Notes under the pieces: model-generated | What the model was told of the DNA's origin: nothing | The model's database searches: none | Seen by the model: only the letters and a program-made list of their open reading frames with translations | Part shown: positions 36,609 through 46,201 of the stretch, one piece after another | How positions within the stretch are numbered: the stretch's first letter is position 1 | How the letters are laid out: every line of letters begins with the position of its first letter | Source of the DNA: Paraglaciecola mesophila KMM 241 | Lineage (GTDB): Bacteria > Pseudomonadota > Gammaproteobacteria > Enterobacterales > Alteromonadaceae | Direction: 5' to 3' | DNA: 58,351 nucleotides | Assembly (NCBI RefSeq): GCF_000315015.1 | Contig: NZ_BAEP01000065.1 | Coordinates: 1 to 58,351, forward strand | Position numbers and translations under genes: made by a program

Positions 36609-39344
36609 ATGATTCTTAAACACACTATTAAACCGCTCATTTTGGGTGCGTTGACGTGCATAAGCGCGCTCGCACTTGCCGCACCGCAGTCTGGTTTGAC
36701 ACCATTCGCTGCTACGCCAAAATCTCTTACTAAAGCCGCTAACTGGCCATCGGTTCAATATGATAGTGCTATTCCCAATATGCAAAGCGTGCTGGGCTAC
36801 TCAGTTGGCGAGCGTATAACGTCACACCCAGACATGCTGCGCTTTTTTGAAGCCCTGCAACAAGCCGCTCCTAAGCAGATTAAACTGTTCGAATACGGGG
36901 AAACGTGGGAAGGGCGTAAGCTTATTTATGCGGCCATTGGCACTGAGCAAAATATTGCCAGCTTGGGGCAGTTCTCTACTGATATGCAGGCATTGTCTGA
37001 CCCGCGTATCACCAATAAAAGTAAAGCCAAAAATTTAATGAACACGTTGCCCTCATCCGTGTGGCTTGAGTACAGCGTGCATGGCAATGAAATAAGCAGT
37101 ACCGATGCCGCCATGATGACGGCTTATCATTTACTTGCGGGTAAAGGGGATGCAACGGTTGATAACATCATGCAAAACAGCATTGTGTTTATTGACCCTT
37201 TGCAAAACCCAGATGGTCGCAGCCGCTTTATTGCCAACTATTATTCTACGGTGGGCATGATGCACAGCAGTGACAGATTATCCGCTGAGCACAATGAGCC
37301 TTGGCCTCGTGGCAGGGCAAACCATTACCTTTTTGATATGAACCGTGACTGGCTGGCCATCACTCAGCCTGAAACGAAAGGCCGAATTGCCGGTATGAAT
37401 AAGTATCGCCCACTAGTCGTCATTGATTTACATGAAATGGGTGGCGATGAAAGTTATTACTTTGCCCCGTCAGCACAGCCTGTTAATCCACATATGACCC
37501 AAGCGCAAATCGACAATATCAATTTGGTAGGGCGCAATAATGCTAAGCATTTCGATGCTAACGGCTTTGACTATTTTACCCGGGAAATCTTTGATGCCTT
37601 TTACCCAGGTTATGGTGATAGCTGGCCGACCTTTTATGGCGCTGCTGCATCTACCTATGAAGTGGCCTCATCCCGCGGTGAAGTGTATCGCCGCATGGAC
37701 GGCAAAGACTTGAGTTATGAAGATACCGTATTGCGTCACTTTGTGGCCTCTATTTCCACCGCTGAAACCGTTGCTAACAATCGCAGCAAGTTACTTAAGG
37801 ATTACTACCAGTATCAGGTAGACGCCATAGATGCAGGTAAGTCTGATAAAAAAGAGCGCGTCTTTATTTTGCCCAATAAACGTGACCGTGCTGGTAACTT
37901 CAAGCTGGCTAAACTGATGACAGAGCATGGCGTAGATGTGTACCAAACCACTGAAAAAGTGAAAATGTGCGGTGAAACATATGCACCAGGTAGCTACTAC
38001 ATTGATACCGCTCAACCTCGCGGTCGTTTCGTAAAAACTACGTTCACGCAGCAAGTCGACATGAGTAAAGCGTTTATTAAAGAGCAAGAGCGCCGCCGTA
38101 AACGCAAGCTAGGAGATCAAATTTACGATGTAACCGGTTGGTCATTGCCCTTAATGTATAACCTAGACGTCAATACCTGTGGCAAAGGCGTATCGGGTGA
38201 TCATCGCTTGGTGAAGATGACTGACACCCTTGAGGGAAAAGTAACAAACCCAAATGCTACCGTAGCTTACATTGTACCTTGGGGTGATATGGCCGCAGGG
38301 CGCTTTTTAACCGCGGCCTTACAGCGAAATATTACTCTTAAAACCGCTGACCGAGCGTTTACCTTAGATGATAAAAAACGCTATCCAGCGGGCAGTTTAA
38401 TTATTGAAGTGGCGGCTAATGACAATGCTATTGCTGCAACTGTGCAAGATTTGGCAGCCCAAAGTGGTGCCATCATCGATGGTGTGAATACCAGCTGGGT
38501 AACAGACGGCCCCAGTTTTGGTAGTAATGATACTCACCTAATGAGCGCGCCCAAAATCGCCATGGCCTGGGATGACCCCACATCATCACTCAGTGCGGGC
38601 AATACCCGCTTCGTGATTGAGCAACAATTTGGCTATCCGGTCAATGCCATTCGTACTTCGACGTTAGCAAGCGCAGATATACGTCATTATCAGGTGCTGA
38701 TCTTACCGGCAGGGCGTTATCACAGTGGCCTAGGTCAGGCAGGTGCACAAAATATAAAGCAATGGGTTGAAGCGGGTGGAGTGCTGATTACCCTTGGCAG
38801 TGCAACGCGCTTTGCGGCTGATGCAGACATTGGTTTACTGGATATAAAACGTGAGTTAGCCATCAAAGAAGAGGGAAGCGCCGAGAAGCCTGATGACGAA
38901 TTATCAACCGTTCCGGGTAAAGCCTATGTCAACCGTGAAGATTTAGTCAAAGACAGTGAAAACAGTGAAGAGAGCCCTGATTTTGTTGCAGGCATATTGG
39001 CCAATGTGGAAGTAGACCAAGAGCATTGGCTCACCGCAGGCGTTGCGCCTGAAGTGGTAGGGCTTGTTTATGGTAACGATATTTTCGCACCTATCCGTTT
39101 AGCCTCAGGTAAAAACCTTGCATGGTTTAAAAGCGAGAAAGACGTATTGGCCAGTGGCTACTTATGGCAAGAAAATAAAAAGCAGTTGGCGTATAAGCCA
39201 TTTCTTATTCATCAACCTAATGGGAATGGAATGGTGATCGCGTTTACCCAAGAGCCTACCACTCGCGCATACCTTGATGGTTTGAATGTGATGCTGATGA
39301 ACGCTATTTTCAGCGCATCGGCTCACGCTTATGTGGCTAGATAG
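36609..39344 (+). CDS. M14-family zinc carboxypeptidase, secreted
   Basis: A 911-residue exported metallopeptidase with a signal peptide ending LALAA. The catalytic domain spans about residues 55-390. Zinc ligands are His158 and Glu161 in VHGNEISS and His275 in IDLHEMGG; the catalytic Glu is probably Glu351 in STYEVASSRGE. DPLQNPDGRSRF is also typical. The C-terminal half contains a class-I glutamine-amidotransferase-like region around residues 690-760 (VLILPAGRYHSG, WVEAGGVLITLG). Likely trims peptides in the periplasm. The gene stands alone, ended by a bidirectional terminator. Confidence 0.9.
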   Translation: MILKHTIKPLILGALTCISALALAAPQSGLTPFAATPKSLTKAANWPSVQYDSAIPNMQSVLGYSVGERITSHPDMLRFFEALQQAAPKQIKLFEYGETWEGRKLIYAAIGTEQNIASLGQFSTDMQALSDPRITNKSKAKNLMNTLPSSVWLEYSVHGNEISSTDAAMMTAYHLLAGKGDATVDNIMQNSIVFIDPLQNPDGRSRFIANYYSTVGMMHSSDRLSAEHNEPWPRGRANHYLFDMNRDWLAITQPETKGRIAGMNKYRPLVVIDLHEMGGDESYYFAPSAQPVNPHMTQAQIDNINLVGRNNAKHFDANGFDYFTREIFDAFYPGYGDSWPTFYGAAASTYEVASSRGEVYRRMDGKDLSYEDTVLRHFVASISTAETVANNRSKLLKDYYQYQVDAIDAGKSDKKERVFILPNKRDRAGNFKLAKLMTEHGVDVYQTTEKVKMCGETYAPGSYYIDTAQPRGRFVKTTFTQQVDMSKAFIKEQERRRKRKLGDQIYDVTGWSLPLMYNLDVNTCGKGVSGDHRLVKMTDTLEGKVTNPNATVAYIVPWGDMAAGRFLTAALQRNITLKTADRAFTLDDKKRYPAGSLIIEVAANDNAIAATVQDLAAQSGAIIDGVNTSWVTDGPSFGSNDTHLMSAPKIAMAWDDPTSSLSAGNTRFVIEQQFGYPVNAIRTSTLASADIRHYQVLILPAGRYHSGLGQAGAQNIKQWVEAGGVLITLGSATRFAADADIGLLDIKRELAIKEEGSAEKPDDELSTVPGKAYVNREDLVKDSENSEESPDFVAGILANVEVDQEHWLTAGVAPEVVGLVYGNDIFAPIRLASGKNLAWFKSEKDVLASGYLWQENKKQLAYKPFLIHQPNGNGMVIAFTQEPTTRAYLDGLNVMLMNAIFSASAHAYVAR

Positions 39345-39398
39345 CTAAGCTGTTAATTGATGATGTATGGCGTTTAGTGCTAGTCAGTACGCGCCAAT

Positions 39399-39445
39399 AA
39401 AAACACCAAGTGGGGTCACTTCATACCGCCACTTGACGTTTTTTT
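39399..39445. terminator. Bidirectional terminator between M14 peptidase and fghA
   Basis: CAAGTGG and CCACTTG form a stem with a loop of about 15 bases. AAAAA lies on the left and a seven-T run on the right, so it could stop transcription from both convergent genes. Confidence 0.75.
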
Positions 39446-39527
39446 GTTTAGCACAGTCTTATTCTTGGTAAACGAGTAATCGTGAAATAGCTTAATCGCA
39501 TTGGCATAAGCTCAGCGCGCTGAATGA

Positions 39528-40423
39528 CTAATACTCGGCTAAATGCTTAGCATGAAATCGTAAGTGATCTTCAATAAAGCTGCTGATGAAAAAGTAGCTG
39601 TGATCATAACCTTCATGGTATCGAAACTCAGCGGGATAGTTTATCTCTTGTGCTATCGCCTCAAGGGGCTTGGCTAACTTTTGGTGTTGGTAAAAGTCAT
39701 CCGCTAGGCCTTGGTCAATCAACATGGGCAATTGTAAAAATTGGCCTTGTTGGCGCATTAGCTCACAACTGTCGTACTGTTGCCATTCGCTTTTGTCATT
39801 GCCTAAATAATGTTTAAAGGCTTTTTGTCCCCATGGGCAATCCATCGGATTCACAATCGGTGAAAAGGCCGACACCGAACTAAAGCGTTTCACGTTCGAT
39901 AAGGCAATCATAAGTGCACCGTGGCCGCCCATCGAATGCCCAGCGATTGCCGCTTTAGGTTGAACCTGAAATTGCTGTTGAATAAGGCTAGGGAGCTCGT
40001 CTACTATGTAATCATACATGCGGTAATGCTCAGCCCAAGGGGCTTGAGTTGCATTCACATAAAAGCCAGCACCCAAACCTAAGTCGTAGGCTTGGTCGTC
40101 TGCATCGGGTACTGCATCACCTCGCGGGCTGGTGTCAGGTATGACAAGCATAATCCCCAACTCGCTGGCGACCCGCTGTGCTCCAGCTTTGGTGACAAAG
40201 TTTTCATCTGTACAGGTAAGCCCGCTTAACCAATAAACCACAGGCAGCGGTTTAGCCAGTTCAGCGGCAGGGGGTAAATACACGCTAAAATACATTTCGC
40301 AATTAAGCACAGCAGATTGATGGCTAAAACGCTTCTGCCAACCGCCAAAACAGCGATTTGCCGACACTTCATTTGCGCTCGAGGTTACGCTTGATGTAGC
40401 GCTCATTTGCTGTTGGCCGCTCA

Positions 40424-40424
<1 letters not shown>
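39528..40424 (-). CDS. fghA: S-formylglutathione hydrolase
   Basis: Hydrolyses S-formylglutathione to formate and glutathione, the second step of glutathione-dependent formaldehyde detoxification. The 298-residue esterase-D-type hydrolase starts with a short non-conserved extension, then [13 protein letters not shown]. The nucleophile is in [11 protein letters not shown], the Asp in DQGLADDFY and the His in EGYDHSYFF. Its ATG shares one base with the stop of adhC, so it is translationally coupled. A second Met six residues downstream could be the real start. Confidence 0.95.
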
Positions 40425-41629
<1,205 letters not shown>

Positions 41630-41643
41630 TTACTTGCACGCTC

Positions 41644-42102
41644 TTACTTGCACATTCCCATCAGGCGAATGCGTCTGGGCTCCCAAATAATATCGTCGAT
41701 GGTATAACCATTGGGACACAGATCGCGTTTGTCTAGGGTTTGCTTTAAATGCAGCACAGCTTTGTCTTCAAGCGCCAATTTGGTTTCATTATTTGGTTGC
41801 GGGTTTAAGTTTGAGCCGATTGGGCGATTACTTTGCCCACCTAGGCCTGCATCGCGACTTCCGCCTCTGCTTCCATCTCTACTGCCGCGTCTGCCACCAC
41901 GCTCGCCTCTGTCTGTATCTTCTTCGGGTAAATTAAACCACGACAAACCGAAGGCAAATTGTGTCTCTCCGTTATCGCCGATTTGAGTACTGAAGTGATC
42001 TGTTGTTTGTATTGGTTTAGGTTCATTGCCGGCACAGCCAATTAGGCTTGCCGTGAGCAAAATTAAGGGCCATTGATACAGGTTCTTGTGCTGTTTTTTC
42101 AC
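41644..42102 (-). CDS. RG-rich lipoprotein of unknown function
   Basis: A 152-residue protein not recognised as a named family. The lipobox is LIGC near residue 23. After a short beta-like part (FAFGLSWFNLP) comes a low-complexity Arg/Gly/Ser/Asp stretch at about residues 65-90, with repeats of the type RGGRRGSRDGSRGGSRD. The C-terminal 50 residues look folded, with two cysteines (DLCPNGY, MGMCK). The basic tract suggests contact with acidic polymers such as LPS, nucleic acid or sulfated glycans, which is inference. It is transcribed toward adhC, with a 101-base gap. Confidence 0.65.
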   Translation of the reverse strand: MKKQHKNLYQWPLILLTASLIGCAGNEPKPIQTTDHFSTQIGDNGETQFAFGLSWFNLPEEDTDRGERGGRRGSRDGSRGGSRDAGLGGQSNRPIGSNLNPQPNNETKLALEDKAVLHLKQTLDKRDLCPNGYTIDDIIWEPRRIRLMGMCK

Positions 42103-42217
42103 TTAAGCTTACTCACTTTTTATCGTTTGAAGGGTTAGTCTAAACGCTTAACAGGGACCAGTGCAATACAAGAGAGGGGCGAGGCTCATCACTAGCGTGA
42201 AGTGCCTTTCTATACGA

Positions 42218-43114
42218 TTAAAATTGATACCAATTTGCACTGTTTTTATACAGCAGTAGGCTTTTTAATCTGGTATCTCGCTCTGCTTGTGCAACATTCT
42301 GCACCTTAGTTGTTAAAAGTGCGCCGTAGGTTTGCCACAGGTCGGCATAAGACCGGCTGAAGGTGGTTAACGGAAAATTACTGGCTAGCATCACTCGGCG
42401 CTCACCGAATATTTGCACGCAGGCCATCATCACAGTTTGGATGTCTTGTTGTGTGTAGGCGCGATTTTGCATTTCCCAACCAGAGAGCTTTATTGCCACA
42501 CTTGGGTATTGCTCGAGTACACGAAGGTTGTGTTGCCAGCGGTCAAAGGCTTGCTGCCACGTTTGGGTGTTTGATCGAAGAGGCGGCCAACCTGCATGAT
42601 TGATGATCACGCGCAAGGTAGGTGTACTATCAAGCAGCTTACACAGCGCTTGAGTGGCTTGCTTATCTGATAACGAAAACTGCGCATCGAAACTCAAACC
42701 ATGCTCAGCCAATAAGGCCAAGTTCTTTTGAAACACCGAGCTACTTAACAACGAGTGAGCATTATCATCAAGAATATGCCTAATTCCGACAAGTGACTTT
42801 CGGCGCATTAATTCGCTTAACACGTTAGGGAAATCCCTAGAGGTTAAATTACCTCCTGCCACACTCTTAAATGCTACGGTACAATGTTGTTCAAGCCAAT
42901 CTAGTTCGCGCCAGGGCTTAGCGTTGTCAAACCCTGCTTCTATGTGCACAAAACCGGCTAGGGTTAACGCGCTGGGGAGTTGTAACTCAGTTTGGCCCAC
43001 ATCACGATTGATTGTGTGTTTGTCTGGCCAGTGGGGGGCATTTTCGGGTTTTAACCAACCGTATTGGCCGTCACTTAGGTTAAAAAGGTGCAAATGTGGG
43101 TCGATGATGTCCAT
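42218..43114 (-). CDS. Amidohydrolase-2 family, probable sugar lactonase
   Basis: A 298-residue TIM-barrel metal-dependent hydrolase. DPHLHLF at the N-terminus is the first metal motif, VIINHAGWPP the central His, VAIKLSGWE and LASNFPLTT the last strands, where family members have a catalytic Asp or related residue. The group (COG3618) includes L-fucono- and L-rhamnono-lactonases and 2-pyrone-4,6-dicarboxylate lactonase. The upstream SDR gene would supply the lactone substrate. The specific sugar is not determinable. Confidence 0.83.
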   Translation of the reverse strand: MDIIDPHLHLFNLSDGQYGWLKPENAPHWPDKHTINRDVGQTELQLPSALTLAGFVHIEAGFDNAKPWRELDWLEQHCTVAFKSVAGGNLTSRDFPNVLSELMRRKSLVGIRHILDDNAHSLLSSSVFQKNLALLAEHGLSFDAQFSLSDKQATQALCKLLDSTPTLRVIINHAGWPPLRSNTQTWQQAFDRWQHNLRVLEQYPSVAIKLSGWEMQNRAYTQQDIQTVMMACVQIFGERRVMLASNFPLTTFSRSYADLWQTYGALLTTKVQNVAQAERDTRLKSLLLYKNSANWYQF

Positions 43115-43173
43115 GTTGCTACTTGCCGTTTTCCTTTGTGTGTACCGCTTATCTGTGTACCGCTTTAAAACGG

Positions 43174-43929
43174 CTACTGAGCTGTGTAGCCGCCATCAAT
43201 AACTTGCAAACTGCCGGTTATAAACTCAGCGTGCTCACTGGCCAAAAAGTAACAAAGCTGCGCCACTTCATCAGGTTGGCCCAATCGCCCCAGTGGTTGC
43301 AACGCCGCTTCTTCGGCGTGCACCTCGTCGCTGTCACGACCTGACTTTTCAAGGTAACTATCAATCGCTTTATGATAAAGAGGAGTTTCTATTGTGCCAG
43401 GGCACACCGCATTCGCACGAATATTGTGCTTGGCATAATCTAGCGCGGTCGTTTTGGCCATTGACGCCAAAGCGGATTTGGTCAGGTTATAAGCAAAGGA
43501 ATTTTGTTTGGCGATCAGCGCTTGATCAGAGGCCATTAGAATAATTGAACCTGATTTATGCTCTACCATGCTTGGCAGCACACCTTGAATGGCGGCGTAA
43601 GCGCCTTTGACATTAATGGAAAACATCTGGTCAAGCACGTCTTCACTGGTTTGCTCGATATTGGCTGATAGATGCACACCAGCGTTAGACACCAAACAGT
43701 CAATTTTTGAATGTTTATTGCCGATACTGGCAATAATACTTTTCACCTGTGCCACGTTTGCTACATCACACTCTTGCCAGACTACAGCTGAGTGGGCTTG
43801 CATAGGTGCTTGTAAATCTAAATTAAAAACTTGGTAGCCCTTTTTGGCAAAGAGCTGACAAATAGCAGCCCCTATCCCTAAGCTTCCACCGGTGACAATA
43901 CAAACGGGCTGTTTAGTGCTTGAAGTCAT
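43174..43929 (-). CDS. Short-chain dehydrogenase/reductase
   Basis: A 251-residue classical SDR. The nucleotide motif is TGGSLGIG, then NAGVHL, the catalytic Ser in ILMASDQAL and the YNLTK pair of Tyr and Lys. The C-terminus ends with ITGSLQVIDGGY. ATG with AAGAGGT close upstream is preferred to a GTG 24 bases earlier, which would lie at the edge of the nearby inverted repeat. It precedes the amidohydrolase gene by 59 bases. A sugar or lactol dehydrogenase role followed by lactone hydrolysis is plausible. Confidence 0.87.
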   Translation of the reverse strand: MTSSTKQPVCIVTGGSLGIGAAICQLFAKKGYQVFNLDLQAPMQAHSAVVWQECDVANVAQVKSIIASIGNKHSKIDCLVSNAGVHLSANIEQTSEDVLDQMFSINVKGAYAAIQGVLPSMVEHKSGSIILMASDQALIAKQNSFAYNLTKSALASMAKTTALDYAKHNIRANAVCPGTIETPLYHKAIDSYLEKSGRDSDEVHAEEAALQPLGRLGQPDEVAQLCYFLASEHAEFITGSLQVIDGGYTAQ

Positions 43930-43954
43930 ATTACCTCTTAACGGTTGATTCACG

Positions 43955-43983
43955 GTTTGCTAAATCGGTTTAATTTAGCAAAC
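43955..43983. promoter_or_regulatory. Perfect 11-base inverted repeat upstream of the SDR gene
   Basis: GTTTGCTAAAT (43955-43965) and ATTTAGCAAAC (43973-43983) are exact reverse complements with a 7-base spacer. It lies 26 bases upstream of the SDR ATG and just after the DUF2721 stop. Read leftward it is not followed by a T-run, so it looks like an operator for the SDR-lactonase pair rather than a rimO-operon terminator. Confidence 0.55.
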
Positions 43984-44004
43984 AGGCGCTACACATAGCA
44001 TGAG

Positions 44005-44454
44005 TTACTCGTCGTCGAACTCTTTGCCCATTTGCAGGGTGCGGGTCGCCAACTGCACTTCTTTTAAGAATGAAATTAAAGCAGCAATGAGTAACAAAAG
44101 AGCGATAACAAAAAGGATCACAATGGCTTTGGTCAAGTCCATCAGTAAGAATTCGCCGATAAACAAACAACATACCACTGAACAGACAAACAGCGCCGAT
44201 GCGGTACACATACCAATAGAGCGGTTGATAATTTTAATCCGGCGCCACAGGTACTTAAGCTCAACGTGAGAGATTTTCAATTTATCGGGGTTCTTAAGAA
44301 TAGCGACACGGCGCTCAATAATGCGCGCTCGATCAACGATGCGCCCCAAGCGACCTGACATCACATTTAAGAAGCCAGCGATGCCGGTCAGCATAAAGAC
44401 TGGCGCAACGACGATTTGGATAACCTGAGCTAAATCAGAAATCGATGACTCCAC
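44005..44454 (-). CDS. DUF2721 membrane protein
   Basis: A 149-residue protein of the DUF2721 family. The N-terminal helix (VVAPVFMLTGIAGFLNVM) is followed by a basic segment GRLGRIVDRARIIERR and two more hydrophobic helices, ending in an acidic tail. It is an inner-membrane protein of unknown role. The GTG start is only 2 bases after the rimO stop, so translation is coupled with rimO. Confidence 0.85.
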   Translation of the reverse strand: MESSISDLAQVIQIVVAPVFMLTGIAGFLNVMSGRLGRIVDRARIIERRVAILKNPDKLKISHVELKYLWRRIKIINRSIGMCTASALFVCSVVCCLFIGEFLLMDLTKAIVILFVIALLLLIAALISFLKEVQLATRTLQMGKEFDDE

Positions 44455-44456
44455 GT

Positions 44457-45878
44457 TTAAGCACTCAAGTCAGTGTTTACTGCACGCGAGGCCCATAAAT
44501 CGTATTCATCAGCGTGTTCAACTGTGGCGGTAATCAAGTCACCAGGTTTAAGCTCAACGTCACCATTTAAATAAACTAAACCGTCAATTTCAGGGGCATC
44601 GGCAAAGCTACGACCGATAGCGCCTTCTTCATCAACTTCATCGATGAGGACCTGAATAGTGCTACCGATTCGGCGCTGCAATTTAGCCGTGCTGATTTGC
44701 TGTTGTTTTTGCATAAAGCGCTCGAAGCGCTCTTGTTTGACCTCTTCACTGACAGGGTCTGGCAAATCGTTTGCTTTCGCGCCTTCAACGTCTGAGTATT
44801 TAAAGCAGCCAACACGCTCAAGTTGGGCTTCGTCTAAAAAGTCGAGCAGCATTTGAAAGTCTTCTTCGGTTTCACCAGGAAAGCCCACAATAAAGGTAGA
44901 GCGGATAACTAACTCTGGGCACAGTTCGCGCCATTTTTTAATGCGCTCCATGGTGCGCTCAGCAGCGGCAGGGCGCTTCATCAATTTAAGAATGCGCGGG
45001 CTCGCATGTTGAAAAGGAATGTCGAGGTAGGGCAGTACTTTACCTGAGGCCATTAGGGGCATAACCTTGTCGACCGACGGGTAAGGGTAAACATAATGTA
45101 AGCGCACCCACATGCCCATCTCACCGAGTTTTTCGCACAATTCTGTCATGCCTGTTTTAACCGGCATGCCATTCCAAAAGCCCATTTTGTTTTTTACATC
45201 TACGCCATAAGCGCTGGTGTCTTGTGAAATAACCAACAGCTCTTTCACGCCCGCGTTTTTCAAGCGCTGCGCTTCATCTAAAACCTCACCAATAGGGCGG
45301 CTAACCAAATCGCCGCGCATGGAAGGAATAATGCAGAAGGTGCATCTGTGGTTACAGCCTTCAGATATTTTTAAGTAGGCATAATGGCGCGGCGTGAGTT
45401 TCACACCAATATCTGGCACCAAATTCATATACGGGTTATAACTTGGCTGAGGTAAATGCTCGTGTACTTGATTCACCACCTCTTCGTAAGCGTGAGGGCC
45501 GGTAATGGCCAGTACGTTGGGATGCACTTCGCGAATTTCGTCTTCTTTTATGCCCAAACAGCCAGTTACAATGACTTTGCCGTTCTCAGCGAGCGCTTCG
45601 CCTATGGTATCGAGCGACTCTTGTACTGCGGTATCGATAAAGCCGCAAGTGTTTACAATCACTAAATCCGCATCATCATAGGTATTGACCACGTCATAAC
45701 CCTCTGTGCGCAATTGGGTCAAAATACGCTCAGAGTCGACTAGGTTTTTCGGGCAGCCAAGGCTGACAAAACCAATCCGCGAGCCGGTGGATAAGCTACT
45801 TGGCTTATCGGCTTCGATAATTTTTACCGGTGTTTCTAAAGTCGTGGTTTGTTTTGGATTAAAGGTTTCAACAGTCAT
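44457..45878 (-). CDS. rimO: Ribosomal protein S12 methylthiotransferase
   Basis: Radical-SAM enzyme that methylthiolates an aspartate of ribosomal protein S12. The N-terminal MTTase domain ([18 protein letters not shown]) carries the first cluster's cysteines, the radical-SAM motif is [11 protein letters not shown] and a TRAM domain ends the protein. The start at MTVETFNPK gives 473 residues and lies about 60 bases downstream of a TATAAT, while a frame extension to 45971 would begin upstream of that promoter box. The N-terminus is about 30 residues longer than in E. coli. Confidence 0.96.
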   Translation of the reverse strand: MTVETFNPKQTTTLETPVKIIEADKPSSLSTGSRIGFVSLGCPKNLVDSERILTQLRTEGYDVVNTYDDADLVIVNTCGFIDTAVQESLDTIGEALAENGKVIVTGCLGIKEDEIREVHPNVLAITGPHAYEEVVNQVHEHLPQPSYNPYMNLVPDIGVKLTPRHYAYLKISEGCNHRCTFCIIPSMRGDLVSRPIGEVLDEAQRLKNAGVKELLVISQDTSAYGVDVKNKMGFWNGMPVKTGMTELCEKLGEMGMWVRLHYVYPYPSVDKVMPLMASGKVLPYLDIPFQHASPRILKLMKRPAAAERTMERIKKWRELCPELVIRSTFIVGFPGETEEDFQMLLDFLDEAQLERVGCFKYSDVEGAKANDLPDPVSEEVKQERFERFMQKQQQISTAKLQRRIGSTIQVLIDEVDEEGAIGRSFADAPEIDGLVYLNGDVELKPGDLITATVEHADEYDLWASRAVNTDLSA

Positions 45879-46201
45879 CAAATGCTCAAAATAGTGTAAT
45901 GGATCAATTAAGTAGATCGGGGCGAACGCCCAGTTGCGGCGATTATAACGGAAATGGATTGCGATGCACATGACAGATAATTGTCTTTGATTATTGAGCT
46001 CGACGAGACCGTAATTTTTTTAATCTATTAGCAAGCTTTAGCCTATTCTCGATGTTATTTTGCTATTTCAATATGAGTCGTGAAGCTCTATTTCGGTGGC
46101 GATATACCAAGAGTAATCGCATTTAAGACGAACCGTACTGATGTGCTCTAAGCAGGCGGACTGAGTTTAGATAGCATCACGTGTTGAGACATTGTATCGC
46201 G
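45879..46201. other. Intergenic region rimO-lactate permease
   Basis: About 320 bases with the rimO promoter on its left side. The rest lies 3' of the permease gene. I see no gene, no clear terminator hairpin and no repeat. Confidence 0.3.
45942..45947 (-). promoter_or_regulatory. Candidate -10 box of rimO
   Basis: The minus strand reads TATAAT here, preceded by CCGT. The region 17 bases upstream matches the -35 consensus poorly. The predicted transcript start near 45935 leaves about 57 bases to the rimO ATG. Confidence 0.4.

Noticed and set aside
45879-45971. N-terminal extension of RimO by 31 codons
   Set aside because: The upstream start lies beyond a TATAAT box at 45942-45947 and the added residues are not RimO-like.
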